Positions 37,561-46,595 of a stretch of 64,000 nt of DNA are shown piece after piece. A program made the position numbers and the translations under genes. The stretch spans positions 1 to 64,000 of the forward strand of contig NZ_CAAGSW010000003.1 of NCBI RefSeq assembly GCF_900774055.1, given 5' to 3'. Source of the stretch: Methanococcoides sp. AM1. GTDB taxonomy: Archaea > Halobacteriota > Methanosarcinia > Methanosarcinales > Methanosarcinaceae. The first letter of the stretch is position 1, and every line of letters starts with the position of its first letter. The notes beneath the pieces are model-generated. The model ran no database searches. It had not been told where the DNA came from and worked only from the letters and a program-made list of their open reading frames with translations.

Positions 37561-39315
37561 ATGGACATAAGGGACAGGATATTTGCAGCTACAGGTAAAG
37601 TTAAAGCAGACACGATCTTTACCGGCGGTCATATTGTAAATGTCAATACAAAAGAGATATTGGACAGGGACATTGCAGTAAAAGACGGCTATATTGCAGG
37701 CATCGGTGATGTTTCCTGCCTTAAAGGTGATGATACTCAACTCATCGATGTAAGTGGGCGTTACATCTGTCCCGGATTGATCGATGGTCATGTTCATTTT
37801 GAATCCAGCATGGTAACCCTGAGCCAGTTCTCAATGTCGGCTCTGGAACACGGCACGACATCCGTGGTGATAGATCCTCATGAGATTGCTAATGTGCTTG
37901 GCAGGAAAGGTATTGAAATTGTGCTTGAAGAAGCGAGATCTCTTCCTTTGAACGCTTTTGTAGCGATCTCATCCTGTGTGCCTGCAACAGTTTTCGAAAC
38001 AGCTGGTGCATCCATCAGTGCAGATGATATTGATTCCCTGATAGACAATGAGAATGTCGTGGGCCTTGGAGAGATGATGGACTATCCTGGTGTGCTGTCA
38101 GGGGATGACAATAAATTATCCATGATAAGGGCTGCACTTAAAGACAAACTCGTGGTCGATGGGCATTGTCCTGCACTTACCGGTGAACAGTTATGGGGCT
38201 ATATAGCAGCTGGTATCTCTACAGACCACGAATCTATTGAATATGAAGAGGCACTTGAAAAACTGCGTCTTGGAATGAAGCTTATGATAAGGGAAGGGTC
38301 TGCTGCGAAATCTCTCGATCGTTTCCTTCCACGACTTATTGAAGATGGTGTGTCTCTTGAGAACGTCTTCTTTGTGACCGATGACAAACATCCGTCTGAC
38401 CTGATGGAAGGTTACATGGACGTGATCGTCAGAAGGGCCATAGAAATAGGGCTCTCCCCGATCGATGCTATCTGTATGGCCAGCATCAATACAGCGAAGA
38501 ATTACCATATTGACAACCAGGTTGGTTCCATTTCAATTGGCAGGAAAGCCGATCTTATTGTGCTTGATGACCTTGATACTTTCAGCATAGATTCGATCTA
38601 TGCGGCAGGAAAACCCGTTGATGGATTTACTCCATCTTACGATCATCCTGATCTCGTCTTTAATACCATTAGTTTCTCAAAGGTCGATGCGTCTGACCTG
38701 CAGCTAAAAGCAGATGCTGACAGGGATTACAAGGTTTCAGTTATAAAGGTCCTGCCTGATCTCATCCTTACGGAAAAAGAAAATGCTATACTTCATTCAG
38801 ATCGTGATGGTGTGTTGCTTCCAGACGTTGATAATGATATACTATGTGCTGCTGTGATCGAAAGGCATGGAAAGACAGGTAACATCGGTCTTGGTTTTAT
38901 CAAGGGAATAGGTATCCGGAATGGTGCTATTGGCCAGAGCATAGGACACGACAGTCACAATGTTGTTGTAACCGGGGATAACCATTCGGATATGGCATTG
39001 TGTGCCAACACCATTAGGGATATGAATGGTGGTATTTGTGTTGTCAATGATGGTAAGGTGGTGGACAAGCTTGAACTACCATTTGCCGGGCTGTTGAGCA
39101 CTCTTCCGGTCGAAGAGGTTGAAAAAAGACTGAACGATCTTCACATGGCAGTAAAGAGTATCGGTTGCAGCCTTCCGGCACCGTTCATAACCCATTCTTT
39201 CATTGCTCTTCCGGTGATACCTTCACTAAGGCTTACTGATATGGGGCTTTTTGATGTAGATAATTTTAGTCTGGTATCTCCGATAGAAGAAGAGGTGAAG
39301 TCCTCTGAAAAATGA
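37561..39315 (+). CDS. adeC: Adenine deaminase
   Basis: 584 residues, the usual length. It converts adenine to hypoxanthine in purine salvage. Amidohydrolase metal motifs: GLIDGHVHFESSMV, VIDPHEIANVLG, DGHCPAL, STDHESI. The C-terminal domain contains RHGKTGNIGLGFIKG and SHDSHNVVVTGDN, conserved in AdeC. The ATG at 37561 has only a weak ribosome binding site. A single-gene unit convergent with the GH15-like gene. Confidence 0.96.
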   Translation: MDIRDRIFAATGKVKADTIFTGGHIVNVNTKEILDRDIAVKDGYIAGIGDVSCLKGDDTQLIDVSGRYICPGLIDGHVHFESSMVTLSQFSMSALEHGTTSVVIDPHEIANVLGRKGIEIVLEEARSLPLNAFVAISSCVPATVFETAGASISADDIDSLIDNENVVGLGEMMDYPGVLSGDDNKLSMIRAALKDKLVVDGHCPALTGEQLWGYIAAGISTDHESIEYEEALEKLRLGMKLMIREGSAAKSLDRFLPRLIEDGVSLENVFFVTDDKHPSDLMEGYMDVIVRRAIEIGLSPIDAICMASINTAKNYHIDNQVGSISIGRKADLIVLDDLDTFSIDSIYAAGKPVDGFTPSYDHPDLVFNTISFSKVDASDLQLKADADRDYKVSVIKVLPDLILTEKENAILHSDRDGVLLPDVDNDILCAAVIERHGKTGNIGLGFIKGIGIRNGAIGQSIGHDSHNVVVTGDNHSDMALCANTIRDMNGGICVVNDGKVVDKLELPFAGLLSTLPVEEVEKRLNDLHMAVKSIGCSLPAPFITHSFIALPVIPSLRLTDMGLFDVDNFSLVSPIEEEVKSSEK

Positions 39316-39384
39316 TAGTTGCAATGTCTCATCGGAAAGACGAGATCTGATCTTGGAATATGGCAAAATAAAAGAACAAATTCG

Positions 39385-39434
39385 AAAGTGTTGCAGGACA
39401 CTTTTCTGACAAGTGTTAGCAAGTTGTCAGAAAA
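39385..39434. terminator. Nested hairpins between convergent genes
   Basis: TTTTCTGACAA (39402-39412) pairs perfectly with TTGTCAGAAAA (39424-39434). A competing hairpin AAAGTGT/ACACTTT (39385-39404) shares three bases with it. The site lies between adeC and the GH15-like gene and can serve as a two-way terminator. Confidence 0.55.
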
Positions 39435-39485
39435 CTGTCAGCACAACTTTCACTTTTAAAATGAAATATACGCAAACTACAGGTC

Positions 39486-40718
39486 TCATCCAAACTTCTC
39501 AATATAGCTCTTGTAAGTCCTGATATACTCTGCATGGGGCCATATCAGGGGTATCGTTACGTATGCCATTCCGTCTTTCCATTTTGGATGGTTACGTACG
39601 TTCTCGATCATGGTGAGCTTACTATCCCTGAGGATCTTTGCATTGGTATAGTCTTCATACCATATCTCGAACCGTTCAATTGTTGATATATGTTCAGGCA
39701 GGAAATAGTTGTGTGCCATGTCCACTACCCAACCCATATACATCTCTGCCATATCCTGATCATCAATAGCAATATAGTGGTTAGCAAGCTGGCAGGTAAA
39801 GTGGCACCATGGTCCGTATCCTCCGTTATTCCTGTCCCACATTTCCGGATAGCGGTTCAAGCCTCCGATCTCCTTGTCCCAGAGGCGATCGTGTATCCTC
39901 CGGACAGTATAGCGATTCTTGATGTCATGGTGATCGATGAGCTCAAAGTATGCAGGTGCGTATTCCACAACATCCACATCGATAACGCTTGATGCAAATG
40001 CATCATATCCAATAGGGTTGCTACTTTTTTCTTTCACACGAATGCATTTGATGAATGAACGCCTACGCGGGCTGTACATTCGTGTAAGGATAGCCTCTCT
40101 TACTTTTTCAGCCTCAGCTTCCCAGTCAGCAACATCTTCGCCAAGAGCCTCTCCCATTTTTACTGCTGCAAGGATCCCTGCACAACAGGCAGAGTTGGCA
40201 TAGATCTCAAATCCATGTTCGTATGCCGGATATTCATGGATGCTGTTCACGGTATGGATAAGGTCAACTTCGTCGTTCTTGTTCATCAGTATGAACTCTA
40301 CGGCCTTTTTGACAGTTTCCCAGTGCTTTTCCACAAAGGTCCTGTCAGCCATTGATTCAAAGAAGAGTCCGCCTGTTGCTTCGAAATATTTTCCCATTGC
40401 AAAAAGGACCAGCCCATTCCCATCGATCTGAAGGTCCTTGTAACTGGCGTCATTTCCGTCAACATCATATCTCTGGGAAAATTCTCCAAGGGGCTTCTGG
40501 GAATTCAGGACGAATTCAAGACCTCTTCGGGCCTCGTCCATCATCTCGGCTTCAATGCAGCCAAGTATTGCCACAGAGTGGTCTCTCGGGTAAATAAAGG
40601 GATAACGTGTTCCCGGGGGACTTGCATAAAATCCTCCTTTTTCATGCTGGTTGTTTTTCAGGATCTTCACGCTGTTCTCGTAGAGTTTTTCAGCTTCGAT
40701 CAGGTTCAAGAAATTCAC
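39486..40718 (-). CDS. GH15-like glycoside hydrolase
   Basis: 410 residues. An alpha/alpha-toroid glycosidase: GTRYPFIYPRDHSVAIL near the N-terminus is the GH15-type substrate motif, and helix pairs run throughout (EEARRGLEFVL..., EKHWETVKKAVEFIL). It lacks a signal peptide, so it acts in the cytosol. It is the last gene of a minus-strand operon with an unknown protein (4-bp overlap) and the glucosylglycerate phosphatase, so it may hydrolyse glucosylglycerate or a related storage glycoside; known glucosylglycerate hydrolases of mycobacteria are in a different family (GH63), so this is inference. Confidence 0.75.
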   Translation of the reverse strand: MNFLNLIEAEKLYENSVKILKNNQHEKGGFYASPPGTRYPFIYPRDHSVAILGCIEAEMMDEARRGLEFVLNSQKPLGEFSQRYDVDGNDASYKDLQIDGNGLVLFAMGKYFEATGGLFFESMADRTFVEKHWETVKKAVEFILMNKNDEVDLIHTVNSIHEYPAYEHGFEIYANSACCAGILAAVKMGEALGEDVADWEAEAEKVREAILTRMYSPRRRSFIKCIRVKEKSSNPIGYDAFASSVIDVDVVEYAPAYFELIDHHDIKNRYTVRRIHDRLWDKEIGGLNRYPEMWDRNNGGYGPWCHFTCQLANHYIAIDDQDMAEMYMGWVVDMAHNYFLPEHISTIERFEIWYEDYTNAKILRDSKLTMIENVRNHPKWKDGMAYVTIPLIWPHAEYIRTYKSYIEKFG

Positions 40719-41245
40719 TCCTTTTTTATGTAATTGATCTTACAAACGTAATATGCTTTCTCAAGGTACTTGTCCACGTCTTCTTTTGTCATATTTGCCT
40801 TTTCAAGGGCTTTCTCGTTGTATACTATGTTGTTGGTCCGGGGACATCTTGATCCAATGTTGAGAAGTTCTACCCCTGCCAGTTCACCTCGCCTTTTAAT
40901 GTAACTGTGATGAAGTATGCCTGTGACCGTTGTAAGTGCCGGATATTCCCATCCGTCTTCAGCTTCCATCATCTGCTTGTTAGAAAGATTCACAAGCTCT
41001 ATGAATTGCGAAGGCCTTTCTCCATAGATCTGTATAAAATCAAGAAGTGTGTTCGAGAACGGGCAGACCGGCAAATAGTTGATATCATCCTCACGTGCAC
41101 CTTCGAATCCCGGACCTTCGATCTCAGCCATTTCTTCTCCTATCTCACGTAGCCATTCCAGTGCATTCTGAGCCCCGTTCTTGTCCACCATCTTGATAAT
41201 GCCTATCAAAAAAGCTCTAGATATCATATTCTCAATTCGTATCAT
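40715..41245 (-). CDS. Unknown protein in glucosylglycerate cluster
   Basis: 176 residues from ATG 41245 (AAGGGG eight bases upstream). I do not recognise the family. It is soluble and mixed alpha/beta, with cysteines in YLPVCPFSNTLLDF and GSRCPRTNN and a final YYVCKINY. It overlaps the GH15-like gene by 4 bp and follows the phosphatase gene by 27 bp, so it is translated with them. Its segment CPFSNTLLDFIQIYGERP and the paired cysteines suggest a metal or ligand site, but no function is claimed. Confidence 0.7.
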   Translation of the reverse strand: MIRIENMISRAFLIGIIKMVDKNGAQNALEWLREIGEEMAEIEGPGFEGAREDDINYLPVCPFSNTLLDFIQIYGERPSQFIELVNLSNKQMMEAEDGWEYPALTTVTGILHHSYIKRRGELAGVELLNIGSRCPRTNNIVYNEKALEKANMTKEDVDKYLEKAYYVCKINYIKKE

Positions 41246-41272
41246 TCCACGTACCCCTTTAAGTTCTTAAAA

Positions 41273-42094
41273 TTAAATTTCAGATCCCTTCTCAATTATT
41301 TCCCTGATAGCATTGTTCCACCCTATGGGTCCGATCCCTTTCACACGCTTTATATTGGGATCAGTTATGGAAGGATCATGTACATTGCCCGGCTTTTGTA
41401 CAAGAACGGGCATATCCACAGATTCCAGCATTGGCAGATCATTTAAACTGTCACCCAGACCGATTGTAATAACATCAGTGAACTGCTGCCTGTATATCTT
41501 GCTTAGTATCCTGACAGCTTTGCCTTTATCGTTATTTCCGATAATGTGCCAGTATCTGCCACCTCTTGTATGATTGTATCCTGCAGCCCCTATAAGCTCC
41601 ATCATCCGGGAAGCTTTGTCCTCAGTCTCATCAATTATCCGGAAAACCTCATCATATTCGCGTATCTTTGCAAGTCCTGCAGAGTGAAGATCAAGTCCTG
41701 TATCCTTACTTACCTCTTCAGTGGTCATGTTTCCGAAGTTGATCACCTCAATACCGGATATCTGGCAGATCTCAATTAGTGCATCTTTTAATTTTGAATA
41801 GCTGGTCCCAAGTTCTATAACATTGTAGCCTCCGAACTTGTGGTCGAATTTAAGGTCAATATCAAAATATCCTTCCGGTATGAAGATACCTCCGCCATTT
41901 TCTGATATGAAGGGATGGCGGCAGTCCAGTTCTTCAACATAGACCTCAAGCTCTGCATGTGTTTTGCTGGTACAGAATATCAGTGGTACATGCTCTTGTT
42001 TTAGCAGGTTAAGTGCAGGTTTTGCTGCCTCGTATGAATATGTATCATGGTCTATCAGCGTGCCATCAAGGTCCGTGAATACTATATATCTCAA
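41273..42094 (-). CDS. gpgP: Glucosyl/mannosyl-3-phosphoglycerate phosphatase
   Basis: 273 residues. HAD-superfamily motifs: FTDLDGTLIDHDTYSY (I), PLIFCTSKTHAE (II), then a Cof-type cap, and ITIGLGDSLNDLPMLES (IV). The sequence around KTHAELEVYVEEL and NGGGIFIPEG fits the MpgP/GpgP family, which removes the phosphate from glucosyl- or mannosyl-3-phosphoglycerate. The start codon is TTG with GGGGGAG seven bases upstream. The synthase gene is divergent 176 bp away, so the two share a promoter region. Confidence 0.88.
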   Translation of the reverse strand: MRYIVFTDLDGTLIDHDTYSYEAAKPALNLLKQEHVPLIFCTSKTHAELEVYVEELDCRHPFISENGGGIFIPEGYFDIDLKFDHKFGGYNVIELGTSYSKLKDALIEICQISGIEVINFGNMTTEEVSKDTGLDLHSAGLAKIREYDEVFRIIDETEDKASRMMELIGAAGYNHTRGGRYWHIIGNNDKGKAVRILSKIYRQQFTDVITIGLGDSLNDLPMLESVDMPVLVQKPGNVHDPSITDPNIKRVKGIGPIGWNNAIREIIEKGSEI

Positions 42095-42270
42095 GAAATC
42101 GCTCCCCCTACAAGCAGTTAAAAAAACATTGTGCAGTCTATTAATATTTTAATTGACCGATGTCAGTTTTGTATTTCCCGTTCGTATAAAAGTTTATATT
42201 AAATGTTCTATATATAGATATTCAACCTATAATACATCCGGAATGTTGGGATGCATCTACATTTGGGGGG

Positions 42271-43563
42271 ATGCATTTCGAGACAGTTTGTTTTCCGGAA
42301 TATGGATACTTTGTAGACTTATCAGATCTATCGTCTTTGTTGGGGAGTTATATGGATTTTTATCAGGAATACATAACGACAATTCATGATTTTAGTATCG
42401 ATAAAGAGATGCTTATCAAAAGAATACATGAACTTAAAAGTCGCAGACCCGCGTCACTTATAATTCCTATCTTGTATGAAGAGGTTAACAATCCACCTCT
42501 TAAGAACATAATTTCCAATCTTAATGAGTGTACTTGTCTTAATCAGGTCGTTATCGCCCTTGCAGCTGAAAATGCAGAAGAGTATGTTCACGTGGTGGAA
42601 TTTTTCAAAGAATTGAAAACACCTCACATTGTGGTATGGTGTGATGGTCCCAGGGCTCAGCACATCTTATTCACTATGAAAAAGATGGGGATTGACATTA
42701 CCTCTTATAAGGGTAAAGGGAAAGACGTCTGGCTGGCCACGGGGATCGCGACTCTCGATTCCTATGCAATTGCCTATCATGATGCTGATATTGTCACATA
42801 TTCAAAGGATTTCCCTGCAAAATTATTGTACCCTATTGTTGAACCAGAACTTAATTTCTTTTTCAATAAAGGATATTATGCCAGGATAAATCTGGAGAGT
42901 AAGACCATGCATGGTCGTGTTTTCAGACTTTTCGTCCGTCCTTTGCTCGATACTTTACAGGCAGATTCAAAGGCAGACATACTTCGATATCTTCTTGCTT
43001 TCAGGTACACTCTTGCAGGAGAGTTTGCCATGACCAGTGATCTTGCGATGAACATACGTATCCCTGCTGATTGGGGACTTGAAGTGGGTCTTCTTGCAGA
43101 GGTCTACAGAAATGCATCAACTAAGAAAGTCTGTCAGACTGATCTTGGTTATTATGATCACAAGCATCAGGAGGTAGGTTCCAACAGATCAGAAGGCCTT
43201 TGCAAAATGGTCGGTGATATCTTCACGACCTTCATGAGGATCACAACAGAATCCACGGATAATATAATTTCACCTTCTTACCTGCATGGTATCCATGTAA
43301 AATACAAGCGTCTTGGGCAGGACCTGATACGCAGGTATCATGCTGATGCCCTTTGCAATGGCCTGTGCTATAACAGACATGAAGAGGAGCTATATGTCGA
43401 TATGTTCGCAAATGTTATCAGGAGATCAGGCGAAGATTACCTTGAACATCCTTCAGATGTACTTATGCCTGACTGGACACGTGCCCTTTCAGCTATGCCG
43501 GACCTTCGTGAACAGTTATATGAAGCCTGTCTTGCTGATGAAAAGGAATATTGTAAGGAATGA
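42271..43563 (+). CDS. gpgS: Glucosyl-3-phosphoglycerate synthase
   Basis: 430 residues. A GT-A fold glycosyltransferase of family GT81: PASLIIPILYEE at the N-terminus, the metal motif HDADIVTY, and the conserved EPELNFFFNKGYYARI and DWGLEVGLLAEVYRN segments. It makes glucosyl-3-phosphoglycerate from a nucleotide sugar and 3-phosphoglycerate; the phosphatase encoded next door gives glucosylglycerate, an osmolyte. This enzyme pair was characterised from Methanococcoides burtonii. The start is unclear: GGGGGG directly touches the ATG, too close for a normal site, and no earlier ATG is in frame. Confidence 0.92.
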   Translation: MHFETVCFPEYGYFVDLSDLSSLLGSYMDFYQEYITTIHDFSIDKEMLIKRIHELKSRRPASLIIPILYEEVNNPPLKNIISNLNECTCLNQVVIALAAENAEEYVHVVEFFKELKTPHIVVWCDGPRAQHILFTMKKMGIDITSYKGKGKDVWLATGIATLDSYAIAYHDADIVTYSKDFPAKLLYPIVEPELNFFFNKGYYARINLESKTMHGRVFRLFVRPLLDTLQADSKADILRYLLAFRYTLAGEFAMTSDLAMNIRIPADWGLEVGLLAEVYRNASTKKVCQTDLGYYDHKHQEVGSNRSEGLCKMVGDIFTTFMRITTESTDNIISPSYLHGIHVKYKRLGQDLIRRYHADALCNGLCYNRHEEELYVDMFANVIRRSGEDYLEHPSDVLMPDWTRALSAMPDLREQLYEACLADEKEYCKE

Positions 43564-43611
43564 TGAAATATTCACCTAAAAATATCTCTTATTTTGTGAG
43601 ATGGAGGATAT

Positions 43612-43929
43612 TCACGATTCAAAATTTATGCTTATACTTCCGGATCTCTCTGCCAGGCTCTTTGACAGGAACCCTGCCTCCAGATTGCACATGTGAAGTA
43701 CTGCACAAGGGATAAGACAAGTAGAGCTGCATTTTGCATCTTTTGCTTTCCTGATTACATAGTTATCATCGATCCCGAATATCTCCATCGTAGGGACTTC
43801 CATGTGGGAAAATTCTTTGACCTTTTCACATGGTGTATCGATATCGATGATGACCTTGTCACCTTTCAACTGGCCGGTAATTGTATGGGTAAATCCGCAT
43901 ATTGTCGAATCGACAGTGATCTTTGTCAT
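43612..43929 (-). CDS. Small cysteine-rich protein of methanogens
   Basis: 105 residues. The start MTKITVDSTICGFTHTITGQ and the later KCSSTCLIPCAVLHMCNLEAG give six or seven cysteines, in part as CxxxCxxPC. It resembles a small family (DUF6951-like, from memory) of methanogens without known function; the cysteines suggest a metal or Fe-S centre. It is convergent with gpgS and stands alone on the minus strand. I am not certain of the family name. Confidence 0.6.
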   Translation of the reverse strand: MTKITVDSTICGFTHTITGQLKGDKVIIDIDTPCEKVKEFSHMEVPTMEIFGIDDNYVIRKAKDAKCSSTCLIPCAVLHMCNLEAGFLSKSLAERSGSISINFES

Positions 43930-44048
43930 ATTGTTATCTTTCCTTATTTTTTGTTAAGAGACATCTTCTTCTATCATATACTATAAGTTATCCTTAAATA
44001 AACCTCAAGAGCATACATATTAAGAACTTCGGACAGGAGCTACCAAAA

Positions 44049-45224
44049 ATGTCACATCCACCTACCTCTTCATTGTTATCTGAAAGATCCATGAACATAC
44101 CGCCTTTCTATGTAATGGATGTGCTGGAAAGTGCCCAAAAACTGGAACGATCTGGCAGAGATATCGTTCATCTTGAGATCGGCGAGCCTGATTTCCCAAC
44201 AGCACCTCACATTTGTGATGCAGCAAACCAATCACTTGCATCATGTAATACCCGCTATACCCATAGCCTTGGTCTGCCTGAGCTGAGAAGTGCCATCGTG
44301 GATGATTATAACAACCGCTTCGGGCTCGACCTTGTTCCTGAGCAGGTCCTTGTAACGTCCGGGACAAGCCCTGCGTTGATGCTGGTTTTCATGGCATTGC
44401 TGGATCAGGGTGACGAGGTCCTTTTGCCAAATCCTCATTATGCATGCTATCCGAATTTTGTCAGTGCTCTTGGCTGTACATCGAACTTTGCATACACCTC
44501 CGAAGAGAATGGATTTGGTCTGACACCGGAACTTGTATCCGAGAATCTTAATGCAGATACCAGTTCGATCCTTATCAATAGCCCCTCCAACCCAACTGGT
44601 TATGTAATGTCATCAAAGGAGATGCAGGGGATCGCAGAAATTGCAGAAACAAAAGGCAATATCCCGATAATTTCAGATGAGATCTACCAGGGTCTTATCT
44701 ATGGCGGAAAGGACCACAGCATTCTGGAATACACTGACAATGCCTTTGTCCTCAACGGATTCTCCAAGAAATATTGCATGACAGGCTGGCGTCTTGGATA
44801 CATGATCGCACCTCTTGACTGCATGAGGGTCCTGCAAAAGCTCCAGCAGAACTTCTTCATCTGTGCCAATAGCTTTGTGCAGGAGGCAGGTATCGCTGCA
44901 CTTCGTGGCCCTCAGGACCATGTTGATAAAATGGTGGCAACATACGACGAACGCAGGAAATACATGCTTAAGAGGCTGCAGGACATCGGGTTCAAAGTGG
45001 GATACGAACCAATGGGTGCTTTCTATGTGCTTGCTGATGCCCATGAGTTTGGGACTGATTCTCTTGAAATGAGCCGTACAATGCTGAATGAAGCAGGCGT
45101 GGCCGTCACTCCGGGAATTGATTTTGGTGATGGTGCCGAAGGCTATATCAGATTCTCGTATGCAAACAGTATCGAGAATATTGAAGAGGGGATGAAGAGG
45201 CTCGATGCTTTCCTGAATGGATGA
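44049..45224 (+). CDS. PLP-dependent aminotransferase (AspC class I/II)
   Basis: 391 residues. Fold type I aminotransferase: IVHLEIGEPDFPTAPHI, SLGLPELRSAIVDDYNNRFG, VTSGTSPALML, NSPSNPTGYVMS, ISDEIYQGLIYGG, the PLP lysine in NGFSKKYCMTGWRLGYM, and the arginine in GYIRFSYA. The set is that of aspartate/aromatic/LL-DAP type enzymes of archaea; the substrate is not fixed by sequence. A single-gene unit. Confidence 0.92.
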   Translation: MSHPPTSSLLSERSMNIPPFYVMDVLESAQKLERSGRDIVHLEIGEPDFPTAPHICDAANQSLASCNTRYTHSLGLPELRSAIVDDYNNRFGLDLVPEQVLVTSGTSPALMLVFMALLDQGDEVLLPNPHYACYPNFVSALGCTSNFAYTSEENGFGLTPELVSENLNADTSSILINSPSNPTGYVMSSKEMQGIAEIAETKGNIPIISDEIYQGLIYGGKDHSILEYTDNAFVLNGFSKKYCMTGWRLGYMIAPLDCMRVLQKLQQNFFICANSFVQEAGIAALRGPQDHVDKMVATYDERRKYMLKRLQDIGFKVGYEPMGAFYVLADAHEFGTDSLEMSRTMLNEAGVAVTPGIDFGDGAEGYIRFSYANSIENIEEGMKRLDAFLNG

Positions 45225-45327
45225 TCGATGAAGGTCTAATAATTAACTTTAATTTTGTTACAAAAACTGTTCCTTACAAAAATTAGAAATCAGATGTACG
45301 CAGATTTCTTATTACAGAGGTGTTTGA

Positions 45328-45963
45328 GTGGAGAAAGAAGTCAGGCCTTCAATAAAAGTATCAAAAAATGGGCCATATATTGTGAAAGACCTTAAAACAC
45401 TCAGGAATTCAAAGGGTGTTTTCATCGAGATAAAACCGGTTATGGCACTTTGCAGATGTGGAGGCTCGGCAAATATGCCATTTTGTGATGGAACACATTT
45501 AGGGAACGATTTTTCCGGGGAAAAAGAAAAAGACCGTGTTCCCGACAGGGTTGATACTTACGTCGGAAAACATATTACCATTCATCGTAACAGGGATGTG
45601 TGTTCTCACGTAGGCCATTGTGTTCGTAATCTACCTTCTGTTTTCAAAAAGGGTGAAGAACCCTGGGCAGATCCGGATGCTGCAGACCCGGAAGAGATAG
45701 CAAAACTCATCAGGACCTGTCCTTCTGGCGCATTGAGTTATACTGTTAATGGAAATTTGTATAAGGATTATTCACATGGCCCGGAAATTTTTGTTCTGAA
45801 AGATGGACCTTACAATGTTACAGGAGCCAAGCTTGACGATCCTGATGATTTAGTACCTGAAACCCAAGACCATTATGCTCTCTGCAGATGCGGTGAATCC
45901 CGAAATAAGCCATTCTGTGACGGCCAGCACTCCAATGCTAAATTTAAGGACAGGAAGAATTGA
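45328..45963 (+). CDS. CDGSH - Fer4_19 - CDGSH iron-sulfur protein
   Basis: 211 residues from GTG 45328. Three Fe-S modules in a row: a CDGSH domain (CRCGGSANMPFCDGTH, about residues 42-57), a divergent single 4Fe-4S ferredoxin domain (Fer4_19; cysteines in CSHVGHC and CPSGALSY), and a second CDGSH domain (CRCGESRNKPFCDGQH). CDGSH centres are 2Fe-2S with three Cys and one His; both His are present. Such tandem proteins occur in anaerobes and are thought to transfer electrons or clusters. Partner unknown. It is convergent with the ferredoxin gene. Confidence 0.88.
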   Translation: MEKEVRPSIKVSKNGPYIVKDLKTLRNSKGVFIEIKPVMALCRCGGSANMPFCDGTHLGNDFSGEKEKDRVPDRVDTYVGKHITIHRNRDVCSHVGHCVRNLPSVFKKGEEPWADPDAADPEEIAKLIRTCPSGALSYTVNGNLYKDYSHGPEIFVLKDGPYNVTGAKLDDPDDLVPETQDHYALCRCGESRNKPFCDGQHSNAKFKDRKN

Positions 45964-46038
45964 ATCAACAGGTAGAACAGGAATTGGAAACGAAACTACT
46001 GAATATTAAAAATAGAAAAATAAATGGAATAAAACTGC

Positions 46039-46215
46039 TTATTCCATTGAAATTGCTTCGGATGGACAGGAGTCCACACATATACCACATTCAGTACATT
46101 TGTCAGCATCTACTACAGCGATGTTGTCGCCGTCCATTGAAATTGCTTCGGCTGGGCAGTCATCTACACATACTCCGCATCCTACACATTCGTCCCTGTT
46201 AATTACAGCTACCAT
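46039..46215 (-). CDS. 2[4Fe-4S] ferredoxin
   Basis: 58 residues from ATG 46215 (GGAG ten bases upstream). Two cluster motifs: [17 protein letters not shown] and [17 protein letters not shown]. It is a small soluble electron carrier for methanogenesis enzymes such as CO dehydrogenase or hydrogenases. The two halves are very similar, and a 19-bp run coding for the EAISM end is identical in both, so it arose by duplication. Confidence 0.93.
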   Translation of the reverse strand: MVAVINRDECVGCGVCVDDCPAEAISMDGDNIAVVDADKCTECGICVDSCPSEAISME

Positions 46216-46296
46216 TATTATTTTCTCCAATTCAAGTTGGTTTAACTTGCACGATTTGCAAGTTTTACAATACACTCATTAAGTGATGTTCGATAA

Positions 46297-46518
46297 AAAT
46301 GTATCGAGTATCAAAAAAGGTTTGCTAAATATCATGCTTATGAAGATGATATGGTGAATGGGAAGGTCAAGTACAGGAAGAAGATCATTGAAATGCCTTA
46401 TACTGATTGGAAAAAGCTAGGATATTCCAAAGGTACATTGCATTATATGAAACAAAATGCGAAGGGTGATAAGCCTTTTACTCTCAATGCTCATGTGAGG
46501 GAAAGATTGGGGATATAG
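46297..46518 (+). pseudogene. Fragment resembling the C-terminus of Cas1
   Basis: A 73-codon open piece with no upstream gene. The reading frame starts after a stop and the first ATG (46351) has no ribosome binding site. It codes for KYRKKIIEMPYTDWKKLGYS followed by KGTLHYMKQNAKGDKPFTL and ends HVRERLGI. The pattern LG.SKGTLHYMK.N...KPF is the one I associate with the end of some archaeal Cas1 integrases. No other cas gene or repeat array is near. It looks like the remnant of a lost cas region. The assignment rests on memory of the motif and is tentative. Confidence 0.4.
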
Positions 46519-46595
46519 TGGTAAATAGGACATAAATATGATTTTATTCGGATGTGACCTGCTTTTTATGAGCAAGTCACTCCACATATACGCTA

